Program-made: the position numbers and the translations under genes
Origin: Curtobacterium flaccumfaciens
GTDB lineage: Bacteria; Actinomycetota; Actinomycetes; Actinomycetales; Microbacteriaceae
Length of the DNA stretch: 64,000 nucleotides
Direction of reading: 5' to 3'
Assembly (NCBI GenBank): GCA_029689965.1
Contig: CP121450.1
Span: 3,720,001 to 3,784,000 of the forward strand
The notes under the pieces: model-generated
The model's database searches: none
What the model saw: only the letters and a program-made list of their open reading frames with translations
Told to the model about the DNA's origin: nothing
Shown here: positions 53,781 to 63,968 of the stretch, in pieces
How positions within the stretch are numbered: the stretch's first letter is position 1
How the letters are laid out: every line of letters starts with the position of its first letter

Positions 53781-54715
53781 CCACCGACACCTCCACCGCC
53801 GTCCCGTCCGCCCGGACATCGCCGGACCGGGACCGTCTCCGTCGTCGGGCCGCCACGAACCGGCGGGTGAAGACCGTCGCCTGGTGGGCCGGGGTCGTCC
53901 TGGTCAGTGTCGTCACCGTCGCTCCGCTGGTGTGGACGCTCGCGACGTCGCTGAAGCCCGCGGGAGAGATCCTCGCGCACTCGCTGTCGCTGATCCCGTC
54001 CAGTCCGACCATCCGGAACTACGTCGAAGCCGTCACCACCGTCCCCTACGGCCGGTACTTCGTGAACACGCTCATCCTCGGCGTGGGCGGCGCCGTCGCG
54101 AACCTGTTCTTCGGGTCGCTCGCCGGGTACGCGCTCGCGAAGCTCCGGTTCGCCGGACGCCAGGCCGTGTTCATCACGTTCCTGTCCTCGCTCATGGTGC
54201 CGAGCATCGTGACGATGATCCCGACCTTCCTGGTGCTGCGGCACTTCCCGCTGCTCGGCGGCAACGACATCAGCGGCAACGGCGGGCTCGGGCTGATCAA
54301 CACCTACTGGGCGGTGATCGTCCCGGGCGCAGCGGGTGCGTTCGCGGTGTTCTTCATGAAGCAGTTCTTCGAGTCACTGCCCGACGAGCTCGGCGAGGCG
54401 GCCCGCATCGACGGCGCCGGCGAGTTCCGGATCTTCGCGACGATCTACTTCCCGCTCACCAAGGCCGGACTGGCCGTGCTCGGCCTGCTCAGCTTCCAGG
54501 CCGGCTGGAACAACTTCCTGTGGCCCCTCATCGTGCTCAACGACCCGAAGATGATGACCGTCCAGGTCGGCCTCGCCGGGTTCGTGAACAACTACACCAC
54601 CAACTACGGGCCGCTCATGGCCGGGACCGTGATCACGATGATCCCCGTCCTGGTCGTCTTCATCCTCGCGCAGCGCTGGATCATCGAGGGCATCGCCCAC
54701 GCCGGCAACAAGTGA
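53777..54715 (+). CDS. Sugar ABC transporter permease 2 (MalG-type)
   Basis: Intact 312-residue protein with six helices. VVLVSVVTVAPLVWTLATSLKPAGEI is the N-terminal MalG-type segment, and ELGEAARIDGAGEFRIFATIYFPLTKAGLAVLGLLSFQAGWNNFLWPLIVL contains the EAA loop. ATGA overlap with permease 1. No ATPase gene is present here, so a shared MsiK-type ATPase elsewhere probably energises the transporter. Confidence 0.93.
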   Translation: MTTDTSTAVPSARTSPDRDRLRRRAATNRRVKTVAWWAGVVLVSVVTVAPLVWTLATSLKPAGEILAHSLSLIPSSPTIRNYVEAVTTVPYGRYFVNTLILGVGGAVANLFFGSLAGYALAKLRFAGRQAVFITFLSSLMVPSIVTMIPTFLVLRHFPLLGGNDISGNGGLGLINTYWAVIVPGAAGAFAVFFMKQFFESLPDELGEAARIDGAGEFRIFATIYFPLTKAGLAVLGLLSFQAGWNNFLWPLIVLNDPKMMTVQVGLAGFVNNYTTNYGPLMAGTVITMIPVLVVFILAQRWIIEGIAHAGNK

Positions 54716-54783
54716 CCGTCCACACACCCGACCCCGGCGCCGCCGATCCGCGACGACGCCGACCACCCAGAAAGCACACGACA

Positions 54784-56038
54784 ATGAAGTCACGACGTCT
54801 CCTCGCCGCCGCAGCCGGCCTCGCCGCGGCAGCGCTCGTCCTCACCGGCTGCTCGTCCGGCTCCACCGGCGCCACCGGCTCCGGCGGTCGCCAGGAAGTC
54901 ACCATGTGGGGATCCTGGTCCGGCGACCAGGTGCAGCAGATCAACCAGATGACCGACGCGTTCAACAAGTCGCAGAAGCAGTACACCGTGAAGTACGTGC
55001 CGCAGGAGCTGGTGGAGCAGAAGCTCCTCACCGCCATCGCCGGCGGGCAGGTGCCGGACCTGGTGCTCTGGGACCGATACCAGACCTCGCTCTACGCCCC
55101 GAAGGGCGCACTCCAGTCGATCGACGACCGGGTGAAGGCGGACAAGGTCGACACGAAGGAGTTCTACCCGCAGGCGCTCTCCGAGATGCGCGCCGACGGC
55201 AAGCTTTACGGCCTGCCGCTCCTGGTCGACAACCGGTCGCTCGTCTACAACAAGGACCTCTTCGACAAGGCCGGCCTCACCCCGCCCACCACGTGGGACG
55301 AGCTGAAGACCGACGCGAAGAAGCTCACCGTGACCGAGGGCGGCAAGCTTAAGCAGTCCGGGTTCATGCTCAACGACCCGGCCTGTTCTCGATGTGGCTC
55401 CAGCAAGCGGGCGGGAAGCTGCTCAACGCCGACGGCACGAAGACCGCGTTCGACAGCCCGCAGGGCGTCGAGGTGCTCGACTTCTGGAAGTCGCTGCTCG
55501 ACGACGGCGTCTACACGAACGGGTTCGGCGACAGCAACGACGTCTTCGCCGCCGGGCAGGCCGCGATGAAGTACGACGGTCCCTGGGACGTGCCGAACCT
55601 CGACAAGGCCGATGGCCTCGACTGGGCCGTCACCGAGCCCGTCGCCGGCCCCGGCGGGGACAGGGCGCCGTGATGGGCGGGTTCGGACTCGTCATCCCGA
55701 CGGGTGCGAAGAACGCCGACGGCGCCTGGGCGTTCGAGAAGTGGTGGGCCACGAAGGCCTCCAACGGGGTGGAGTTCGCGAAGATCTCCGGGTGGATCCC
55801 CGCGAACCGGTCGTCCGCGAACGACTCCTTCTTCACGGACGACCCCCGCTACGCCGGGTTCGTGAAGACACTCGACTACGCGGAGGTCCGCCCCGACGTC
55901 GCCGGGTACAGCGACGTCGAGGGCAAGGCGCTCACCCCGGCGCTGGAGAAGTTCATGTCCGGGCAGCTCAGTGCGCAGCAGGCGCTGTCGCAGGCGGCGA
56001 AGCAGGGCGACCGCATCCTCGAGGAGAACCGCAAGTGA
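54784..56038 (+). CDS. Sugar ABC transporter substrate-binding lipoprotein, two frameshifts
   Basis: About 418 residues. Lipoprotein signal MKSRRLLAAAAGLAAAALVLTGC (LTGC). The family-1 binding protein core has VTMWGSWSGDQVQQINQMTDAFNKSQ, GKLYGLPLLVDNRSLVYNKDLFDKAGL, SPQGVEVLDFWKSLL and GAVMGGFGLVIPTGAKNADGAWAFEKWW. Breaks near 55382 (LNDP/GLFSMWLQQ) and 55665. It captures mannooligosaccharides released by the secreted GH76 (inference from context). Confidence 0.92.
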
Positions 56039-57091
56039 CGACGACCACCACAGCCACCTGGACCGACCGCTCCGACCGGATCCAGGACAGCATCGAACAG
56101 CTCTACGGCGCACCGTGGCCGCAGTACCTGCACAACTCCTGGCCCGTGGAGGACAGCGACGACACCACGTTCAACTACTGGTGGCTCGCCCACCTGATGG
56201 ACGTCCGCCTCGACGGCCACGAACGCAGCGGCGACCCGGAGCGTCTCGACCAGGCCCGGCAGGTGCACCGCAACATCGTCGAACGCAACGGCGGCTCGCT
56301 GTTCAACGACTACTTCGACGACATGCTCTGGTTCGCGCTCGCCACCCTGCGCCTGTACGACGCGACCGGGGAGCAGCAGTACCTCGACGATGCCGTCGCA
56401 CTCTTCGACCACTGCGTCGAGCACGGCTGGAACGACAACGGGGGCGAGAGCCTTGCATGGAGGAGGCGGCAGCTCGCCTACAAGAACACCCCCGCGAACG
56501 GCCCGCTCGTGATCCTCGGCGCGCGCCTGCATGCGCGGAGCGGCGAGACCCGGTTCCTCGACCAGGCGCAGCGGGCGTTCGACTGGATCAGCCGGACGCT
56601 CGTGCACGACGACGACGGTTTCGTCGAGGACGGGATCAACCGCGAGGACGACGGCCGGATCGACACCCAGTGGCGCTTCACCTACAACCAGGGCCTCTAC
56701 ATCGGCGCCGCCACCGAACTCGGCACCGCTCTGGGTGACCCCGCGCTCTACGGAGTCGCCGCCCGGACCGCGGTGACCGCGATCGAGCAGCTTCTCCGAC
56801 GGCGTCGTGTTCCGGCGGGAAGGCGACGGCGGCGACGAGGGACTCTTCAAGGGCATCTACTACCGCTACGCCGGTCTGCTGCTCGAGCACCTGCCCGACA
56901 CGGACGCCCGACACGGCCGGATCGTCGACTTCGTGCGTGCGAGCACCGACATGCTGTGGGCTCGTCTGCCGGGTGCCCTCGTCCGTCCCGCTGCCAACGA
57001 CTGGAGCCAGGCGTCGGAGGAGCGGGTGCCGTACTCGACGCAGCTCAGCGCCGCGATGGCGACGGAACAGCGCGCCCGCCTCGACCCGTAG
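56035..57091 (+). CDS. Cytoplasmic GH76 alpha-1,6-mannanase-like hydrolase, one frameshift
   Basis: About 352 residues starting GTG 56035 (GTGA overlap with the binding-protein gene), without signal peptide. NYWWLAHLMDVRLDG, GGSLFNDYFDDMLWFALATLRLYD (Asp pair), ESLAWRRRQLAYKNTPANGPLVILGARL, RFTYNQGLYIGAATELG are GH76 features, plus a C-terminal EGLFKGIYYRYAGLLLEHL in a second frame (break near 56795). It probably shortens imported alpha-1,6-mannooligosaccharides for GH125. Confidence 0.88.
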
Positions 57092-57136
57092 CCAGGGGAG
57101 CGTCGATGCGCGCCGACGTCCGCGTCGGCGCGCATC

Positions 57137-57280
57137 GGCGCGCACGGGCACGTCGGCGCGCACGGGCACGTCGGCGCGCACGGGCACGTCGGCGCGCACG
57201 GGCACGTCGGCGCGCACGGGCACGTCGGCGCGCACGGGCACGTCGGCGCGCACGGGCACGTCGGCGCGCACGGGCACGTC
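57137..57280. repeat. 18-bp VNTR, eight perfect copies
   Basis: GGCGCGCACGGGCACGTC repeats eight times without a mismatch (57137-57280), with degenerate partial units at 57106-57136 and GATGCGCCATCACG after. The unit is a multiple of three and holds no stop in any frame, which creates spurious Arg/Ala or Val-Pro-Val-Arg-Ala-Asp ORFs. It fills the gap between convergent GH76 and regulator genes. It is not a CRISPR: there are no spacers. Confidence 0.92.
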
Positions 57281-57289
57281 GATGCGCCA

Positions 57290-58379
57290 TCACGACTGCG
57301 GCGGCGGCGCCGTCGACGCTCCGGGAACCAGCTGCGCGGGACGAGGATCTTCCGGGACCCGGCCTCGCCCCGCACCTGTCGAAGCAACTGCTCGACCGCG
57401 CGCCGTCCGACACCGGGCTGGTCCTGCGCGATGTGGGTGAACCGGAAGAGCTGCCGGTCGAACGTGGCGTCCGGGTGGTCGAACACACCACCGAGACGTC
57501 CTCCGGGACACGCTTGCCCACCCGCTCCAACGCATCGCGGAGCAGCAGGGCGATGTTGTACTCGCCCGCGACGAACCCGGTCGCCTCCGGATGCGCCTCG
57601 ACGAAGGACACCAGCCGCGCGACGTCGTCCTCGGGACGATCCACCGACCCCGGCAGCGTCGACTCGATGCCGTGGAACGCAAGCCCGTCGTCGAGCATCT
57701 TGTCGTTGCGGGCATGGGCCCCGACCCAGCCCCGGCGCCGGTCGTCGTTCGACGTGACCCGGCTGTCCGACGTCACCAACGCGACAGCCCGGTGCCCGAG
57801 CCCGAACAGGTGCTCGGTGGCCGCCGAACCGGCTGCGATGTTGTCGGTCGAGATGTCCGAGACCGGGATGCCCTCGTAGCGACGGTCGAGGATCACGACC
57901 GGGAAGCCGGTGGGCGGCAGCTCGAGGACCGCGGGCGGGATGAACTCCGAGCTGCTCGGCAGCACGATCAGCCCTCGCGTCCGCTGGGACAGCGCCCGGA
58001 TCGCGGCGTCCTCGGCGTCGTGATCACCGTGCGTCCGCTTGAGGATGACGTGCGCGTCGGGACCGGCTTCGTCGAGCATGCCCTCCAGCACCCGCGTGCC
58101 GAACGTGTCGTCGAAGTTGGTGAGGATGACACCGAGCTCCACCGCGTCGGTCGAGGGCGCCGACGCGGATGGCTCGACGCTGACCACCGTCGTGCCCACC
58201 CGGGGACGACGCTCGACGTAGCCGGCCTCGCGGAGCATGTCGAGCGCCCGGCGCAGGGTGATCGCGCTGATCTCGTAGTGCGCGAGCAGGTCTGCTTCGG
58301 ACGGAAGACGGTCGCCGACGGAGAACTCGCCCGATCGGATCCGATTCCGGAGATCGTCGTACGTCGACTGGTACAGCAT
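57290..58379 (-). CDS. GntR-type DNA-binding domain fused to LacI-type sugar sensor (AraR-like), frameshifts near the end
   Basis: About 363 residues. N-terminal winged helix: YDDLRNRIRSGEFSVGDRLPSEADLLAHYEISAITLRRALDMLREAGYVERR. The C-terminal periplasmic-binding-like domain: ELGVILTNFDDTFGTRVLEGMLDEA, DRRYEGIPVSDISTDNIAAGSAATEHLFGLGHRAVALVT, RRRGWVGAHA, ATGFVAGEYNIALLLRDALERVG. The tail lies in other frames (FDHPDATFDRQLFRFTHIAQDQ, breaks near 57475 and 57335). Start ATG 58379; an alternative is 58406. Likely controls the adjacent GH42/ABC genes, the mannan genes, or both. Confidence 0.9.
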
Positions 58380-58413
58380 CGACACCCCATTCCGCCTATT
58401 GAGCATACGGTAA

Positions 58414-58427
58414 CAGCGTTTCCGCTG
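58414..58427. promoter_or_regulatory. Operator-like palindrome upstream of the GntR/LacI gene
   Basis: CAGCGTTTCCGCTG has 5-bp inverted arms (CAGCG/CGCTG) around TTTC and lies 35 bases before the regulator start, beside TACCGTATGC on the minus strand that could be a -10 region. It resembles LacI/GntR-type sugar operators and suits autoregulation. The rest of the gap to 58580 is GC-rich DNA with one family A half-arm (GCCTGGAGGCGCGG near 58480) and nothing else I recognise. Confidence 0.5.
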
Positions 58428-58580
58428 ACGGATTGCTCGAGGGTAGGGAGGCAGCGCTGTCGCCAGCCGACAGAACATGCCTGGAGGCGCGGATCGCCTC
58501 GGCCGCGTCGGCTCGGTCCGTCTCCGGTGCGGCTGGTCGGCGCGGCGCGGACGGCGGAGCCGCCCGCGCCGCACGGATCC

Positions 58581-60731
58581 TCAGCGGGTCGCGAGGACGC
58601 GGACGTCCCAGGGCCCGAGCTCGAGCACCGCGCCGGCGTCGACAGCGGTTCCGTCGATGACGTCCTCGGCATCGACCACCACCGCGTAGGTGCTCGGTGT
58701 CCACGACCAGTTGTGCACGACGTGAACGGCCTCACCGCGACGGTTGACGGAGCTCTGCACCGACTGCGTGTCGGACTGCGGCCGCCAGGCCGTCGTTCCG
58801 CTCCCCTGCTCCGCCACCCAGCCGACGACGGCCGCGGCGAGCGCCGGGTCCGGCACCGTGCCGACGTACGTGACCCGACCGGCACCGTGGACCCGGGTCG
58901 TCACCGCGGCGAACCGTCCGTGGTGCGGGTGGTCGTACCCGACGAGCACGTCCGCGTCGTCGACGAGCAGTCCGTCGGCCCACCGCGTCGCGGTCGCGGC
59001 CTCCGGCACGATGAACCCGTGCCCGGCGGCAGCGGCACCGGCGGACACCGGAACGCGGCGGCCGAGGTTGCTGAACTCGTCGTAGTGCACGCCCGCGACG
59101 ACGTCGAGGAACGCGGGCTTGCGCTCGAGCCGGGCCCGGGCCTCCTGGTCCTCGTACCCGGTGCGGATTCCGACGACGAGGTGTCCGCCGGCCTCGGCGT
59201 ACGACGCGAGCCACTGCAGCTGGGCGTCCGTGGCGATCGTGAACGCGGCGGCGACGAGGGCCGGGCGCTCGGCGGCGAAGTCGGCGGGTTCGCGCTCGAA
59301 CACCTGCGACGGGTGGACGGTGTTCGCCTGGAGTCCGGCGTCGAACACGCCTCGGGCGAAGGCGTCGTACACGGTCTGCCACGAGCGACGGTCGGGCTCC
59401 GTGCCGTTCCCGAGCGCCGGGTGCTCGTTCAGCGCCCACTTCGACTCGTTCGAGAACAGCAGGGCCACGTCGGCGTGGGGCCGAAGTCCGGCGATCCGGT
59501 CGCCGGCCTGTGCGAACTCGGCGCCGATGCGGGCGATCTCCTCGTAGGTGCGCCCGGGCTGCTGCGAGTGCGGAGCACTCCGCCCCAGTACGTCTCCACG
59601 CCGGAGTGCAGCGTGTGCCAGTGCCAGTACTCGATCATCGAGGCTCCACGGGACACGAGCGCCCACGCGGCCTGCCGCCACTGTCCCTCGTAGGCGGGCT
59701 CGTTCATCCACGAGAACCCGATCGCCTGCGCGTTCGTCTCGGTGACGAGGAACGGTGCCTGCTTCGACCCGTACATCCGGTCGCCCGAGGCGACGATCGA
59801 CCACGCCCCCGACGACGTCCAGAACTGCGCCGGCTCCTCGGTGCTGGGCAGTTCGAGGGCGTCCTGCATCCGGTAGTACGGGTTGCCGGCCGTCACGTCG
59901 AGTGGGCGGGTGAGCACCTCGTCCTCGACGGTCGGGCGCTCGTACGCGATGCAGGTCGTGACGAACTGGTCGTCGCGGGAGTACTCACGGACGATCGCGG
60001 CTTGCCAGGCGATGAAGTCCGTCGTGATCGACGCCTGGAACCGCCGCCACGCCAGGTCGTACTGCGGCTGCGCGTTGCCGTCCGGGTCCACAGGTCCGCC
60101 CACGTGGACAGCCGGTGCGACCAGTAGGTCAGCCCCCACTCCTCGTTGAGCCGCTCGACGCTGCCGTAGGTGTGGCGCAGGTGGTCGACGAAGCGCTGGA
60201 ACACCTCGGGGTTGGCGATGAGCTCGTTGCCCGGTTCGTTGTCGACCTGGTAGCCGATGACGGCGGGGTGGTCCGCGTACCGGGCGACGATCTTGCGGAT
60301 GATGCGCTCGGCGTGGAAGAGGAACGCCGGGTGGGCGTAGTCGATCTCCTGCCGCGCGCCCCAGCCCATCGGCTCCCCCGCGGTCCGGCGGCGGACGTTG
60401 ATCTCGGCACGATGCGCGCGAGCCACATCGGAACCGCGTACGTCGGCGTGCCGAGGATCACCCGGATGCCGTGCGCGTGGGCGGCGTCCAGCACCGGGGC
60501 GAGCCACTCGAGGTCGAACACCCCGTTCTCCGGTTCCCACGTGCTCCAGACGGACTCGCCGACGCGGATGACCGAGAACCCGGCGTCCTGCATGAGGCGC
60601 ATGTCCTCGTCGAGCCGCGGGGTGGGCTGGTACTCGTGGTAGTAGGCGGCGCCGAAGAGGACGCGGTCGTGCTGCATGGTGTGGGGTGCTCCGTTCGTGG
60701 TGGTGTGGTGGTCGGCGGCGGTGTCGGTCAT
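58581..60731 (-). CDS. GH42 beta-galactosidase, about three frameshifts
   Basis: About 716 residues, cytoplasmic. The TIM barrel begins RVLFGAAYYHEYQPTPRLDEDMRLMQDAGFSVIRVGESVWSTWEPENG; YQVDNEPGNE carries the acid/base Glu and FLVTETNAQAIGFSW the nucleophile Glu. MIEYWHWHTLHSGVETYWGGVL is the conserved GH42 exit; the trimer domain and beta-sandwich follow. Breaks lie near 60405, 60095 and 59572. ATG 60731 overlaps the permease stop (ATGA); ATG 60677 (MQHDRVLF) is an alternative. Releases galactose from imported beta-galactosides. Confidence 0.93.
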
Positions 60732-61628
60732 CCCTTGACCGCTCCCGCGGTCAGCCCGTCGAGCAGCTGGCTTCCGGAGGAGCAGGAACACGAGGATGGT
60801 CGGCACGCTCGCCAGGACGGCGCCGGCGAGCACGAGGTCGTACGACCGGTTCTCGGAGGCGAAGATCGCGTTGAGACCGAGCGGGAGCGTGTACTGGTCG
60901 GAGTTCGACACGAGCACGAGCGGCCAGAGGAACGAGTTGTAGCTCTGCAGGAAGCTCCACACGGCGAGCGCCCCGAGCGACGGCCGGAGCAGCGGGAGCA
61001 CGACGCGGCGGAACGTCCCGAACTCGGAGTTGCCGTCGATGCGGGCCGCCTCGATGATCTCGTCCGGGATCGCCTGGACGATGAACTGCTGCATCATGAA
61101 GATCCCGAACGCCGGCGCCACCCACGGGACGATGAGCGAGAACCACGGGTTCGCCAGACCCGACTTCACCACGAGGATGAACAGCGGCACGAGGATCACC
61201 GCGAACGGCACCGAGAGCGACGAGAACATCACCGCGAACAGCACCCGCTTGCCGCGGAAACGGAACTTCGCGAACCCGTACCCGGCCATCGCGCAGACGA
61301 ACACGGACACGACGGTCGCGATGACGGCCGTCCCGACGCTGATGCCGAACCACGCCCAGAACGGCTGCGTGGTGAGCAGGTTCACGTAGTTCTCGCCGGT
61401 GGCCGGGGTCGGGATGAGCGTCGGCGGGGTGGCGAAGATGTCCCCGCGGCGCTTGAACGAGCCCGACAGCGCCCACAGCAGCGGGAACACGAAGACGAGC
61501 AGCAGCACGACCAGCGTGGCGTAGAGCAGTCCGCGCCGGGCGATCCACCCGGGGGTGCGCGGCGGGCCCGACCGGGGACGGCGGGCGCCCCTGGTGGTCA
61601 CGGCCTCGGTGACGGTGCTGGCGGTCAT
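60728..61628 (-). CDS. Sugar ABC transporter permease 2 (MalG-type) of the GH42 operon, one frameshift
   Basis: About 300 residues. ARRGLLYATLVVLLLVFVFPLLWALSGSFKRRGDIF and IPDEIIEAARIDGNSEFGTFRRVVLPLLRPSLGALAVWSFLQSYNSFLWPLVL (EAA loop) are typical. The tail should read LLRKQLLDGLTAGAVKG; in the raw sequence one base lost near 60774 makes the frame run on into the GH42 gene. ATG 61628 overlaps the upstream permease stop. Confidence 0.92.
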
Positions 61629-62573
61629 GCGTCCCTCCCGATGGCGAGTGCGCGGTTGAGGATCTGGCTGACGCCGAACACGATGACGAACAGGACGACA
61701 CCGGCGGCTGCCGCGTACCCGAACTGCTGCCGTTCGAACGCGGCACGGTAGATGAACATGGCGACGGAGAGCGTCGCCTCTCCCGGACCGCCCTTGGTGA
61801 GCAGGTACGGCTCGTCGAACAGCTGCGCGGCGCTGATGAACGACGTCACGACGACGAACGCCGTCACGGGACGGATCTCCGGCAGCGTCACGTTCGTGAA
61901 CTTCCGGAAGGTGCCGGCGCCGTCGAGCGAGGCCGCCTCGTACAGCTTCGGGCGAGACGTTCTGCAGCGCGGCGAGGAAGAAGATCGTCAGGTACCCGAC
62001 GGTCCGCCAGAGCAGGACGAAGCCGATCGCGATCTTCGCGAGCGTCGGGTCGCCGAGCCAGTCGGTGTTCGGCAGCCCGAAGAGCGCCTTGAGCGTGGCG
62101 TTGAGCAGCCCGTAGTTCGTGTCGAACACCAGGCTGTAGATGAGCGCGATGACGATCGGCGACAGCACCATCGGGATGAAGAACGTGACGCGGAACAGGT
62201 CGCGGGCCCGCAGCCCCTTCGCGTTCAGCGCCTGCGCCACGAGGAGCGAGCACGGCACGATCACGACGACGGCGATGAGCGTGTAGATGAGCGAGTTCAC
62301 CAGGGCGGTGCCGAAGCTCGTGTCCCGGAACAGGTTCGCGTAGTTCCGCAGCCCGATGAAGTCCGGCGTGCCGAGGCCGACCCACTCGGTGAGCGAGAGG
62401 TACACGGCGGCGAGTACCGGCACGATCATGAACAGGGCGTAGAGCACGTAGAACGGCGCGATGAACAGGTACGGCGCGCTGCCGCCGTTCGTGTTCAGCC
62501 GTCGACGCTTCGCGGGCGGATCGGAGGCCTTGGTGGCGGACACCGGGACGCCGGTGGCGGTGGATGTGGACAT
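61625..62573 (-). CDS. Sugar ABC transporter permease 1 (MalF-type) of the GH42 operon, one frameshift
   Basis: About 315 residues. APYLFIAPFYVLYALFMIVPVLAAVYLSLTEW is the first helix pair; the EAA loop LYEAASLDGAGTFRKFTNVTLPEIRP is restored by repairing the break near 61955. The C-terminus (VSQILNRALAIGRDA) is typical. Start ATG 62573 follows GAGGAGGACGACG. Confidence 0.92.
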
Positions 62574-62584
62574 CGTCGTCCTCC

Positions 62585-63968
62585 TCAGGCGCGGGTCTGA
62601 CCGCGGAAGTCGGCCGCAGCGGCGTCGAGCGCCTGCTTCGGGGAGATCTGGCCCTTGTAGGCCTTGATGAGGTAGCCGCTGAGGACCGTCTGCAAGATCG
62701 CGGCGTCGGCACTCTGGTGTTGCGAGGGGACGTCGTCGACGACCGACTTGTACACGCCGAACAGCTGCTGGCCGCCGAAGTACGGGTCGCTCATCGCGGC
62801 GAGCCGCGGGTCGTCGTACACCGAGCGGAGCGTCGGCAGGTACCCGAGGTCCTCGTACCGCTTCACCTGCTGGTCTGGGTCGAGGTACGCGGCGAGCACG
62901 AGCTCGATGCCCGCCCGCGTGAGCGGCTTGTCGCGGAGCACCGCGAAGCCCGTCCCGCCGCCGACGCTCGTCGTGCTGCCCCGCCGGCGAACCGCGGTAG
63001 GTTTCGCACCTTCCACTTGCCCTTCTGCTCGGGCACGTTCGGCTTGATGCCGTAGCTGGCGTACCACGAGGGCATGTCGACCGCGAGGATCGTGCCGCCC
63101 TTGAGTCCGGACTGCAGGCTCGGCCCGTACATGTCGGCGACCGTGGCGATCGCCCCGGACTGCACGCCGTCGACGAGGAACTGCAGGGTGCGCTCGGCCT
63201 CCGGGGTCTGGATGGCGATGGCGCCGTCCTCGTCGTAGAGGTCGCCGCCGCGCTGCAGCAGCAGGATCTGGTAGCTCTGCAGCGTGCCGCCCGGGTCGGT
63301 GACGGCCACCGCGTGCAGCGAGACGCCCTTCGACCTGTTAAGCTTCGCGCCGAGCTGCACGTACTCCTCCCACGTCGCCAGGTCGTCGGGGATCCCGAGC
63401 GCTGCGAACTGGTCCGCGCGGTGGTAGTAGACGCACAGGGGGTGTCCGAGTCGAGCGCGTAGAGGTGCCCGTCCTTCGAGAACGGCGTCAGACGCGCACC
63501 GATGAGGTCGTCCCGCTTCGCGGCCACCGACGACGACAGATCGGTCAGCAGTTCCTTCGCGATGTCGCCCCGGAGCATCCGGCAGAACGCCCCGATCTCG
63601 AGCCCCGCCACGTCCGGCGTCCCCGTCCCCGCGACCGCCTGCGCGATGAGCTTCGTCGGGATGTCCGCCGCCGCGATCGTGGTGATGTCGAGGGCGTAGT
63701 CGAACCTCGACTTCCGGTCGGCCACGGGCAGCGCCTCGGTGAAGAACTTCTCGTAGCCGGGGTCGTGCGTCCAGAACGCCAGGTTCGCGCGTCCGGAGCG
63801 GACCGCTGCGGTGGACTGCGGCGCGCAGGCGGCCAGCAGGCCGCTGATCGCGAGGCCACCGCCGGCAGCGACACCCCATCGGAGCAGGTCGCGTCGGCTC
63901 AGCCCACTGCCCCTGCCTGGAGGCACGGGTGCTGGAGGCGCGGAAGGTCGCCTTGGTACAGGGGTCAC
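62585..63968 (-). CDS. Substrate-binding lipoprotein of the GH42 ABC importer (Tat-type signal), two frameshifts
   Basis: About 460 residues. SRRDLLRWGVAAGGGLAISGLLAAC combines a twin-arginine motif with a lipobox (LAAC). Binding-protein features: LAFWTHDPGYEKFFTEALPV, GTGTPDVAGLEIGAFCRML, DLATWEEYVQLGAKL, MPSWYASYGIKPN, GGGTGFAVLRDKPLTRAGIELVLAAYL, FGGQQLFGVYKSVVDDV. Breaks near 63438 and 62985. GTG 63968 is chosen because CAGGAGACC lies upstream. It starts the operon binding protein-permease-permease-GH42. Confidence 0.9.

Noticed and set aside
57045..57290. 18-bp array considered as a CRISPR or as a real Arg-Ala repeat protein
   Set aside because: There are no spacers and no cas genes; the repeat is open in every frame simply because the unit lacks stop triplets.
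60129..63968. A continuous minus-strand ORF of 1279 codons joining binding protein, two permeases and GH42
   Set aside because: It only exists because single-base losses abolish the natural frames and stops between four overlapping genes; each component has family-typical ends once repaired.
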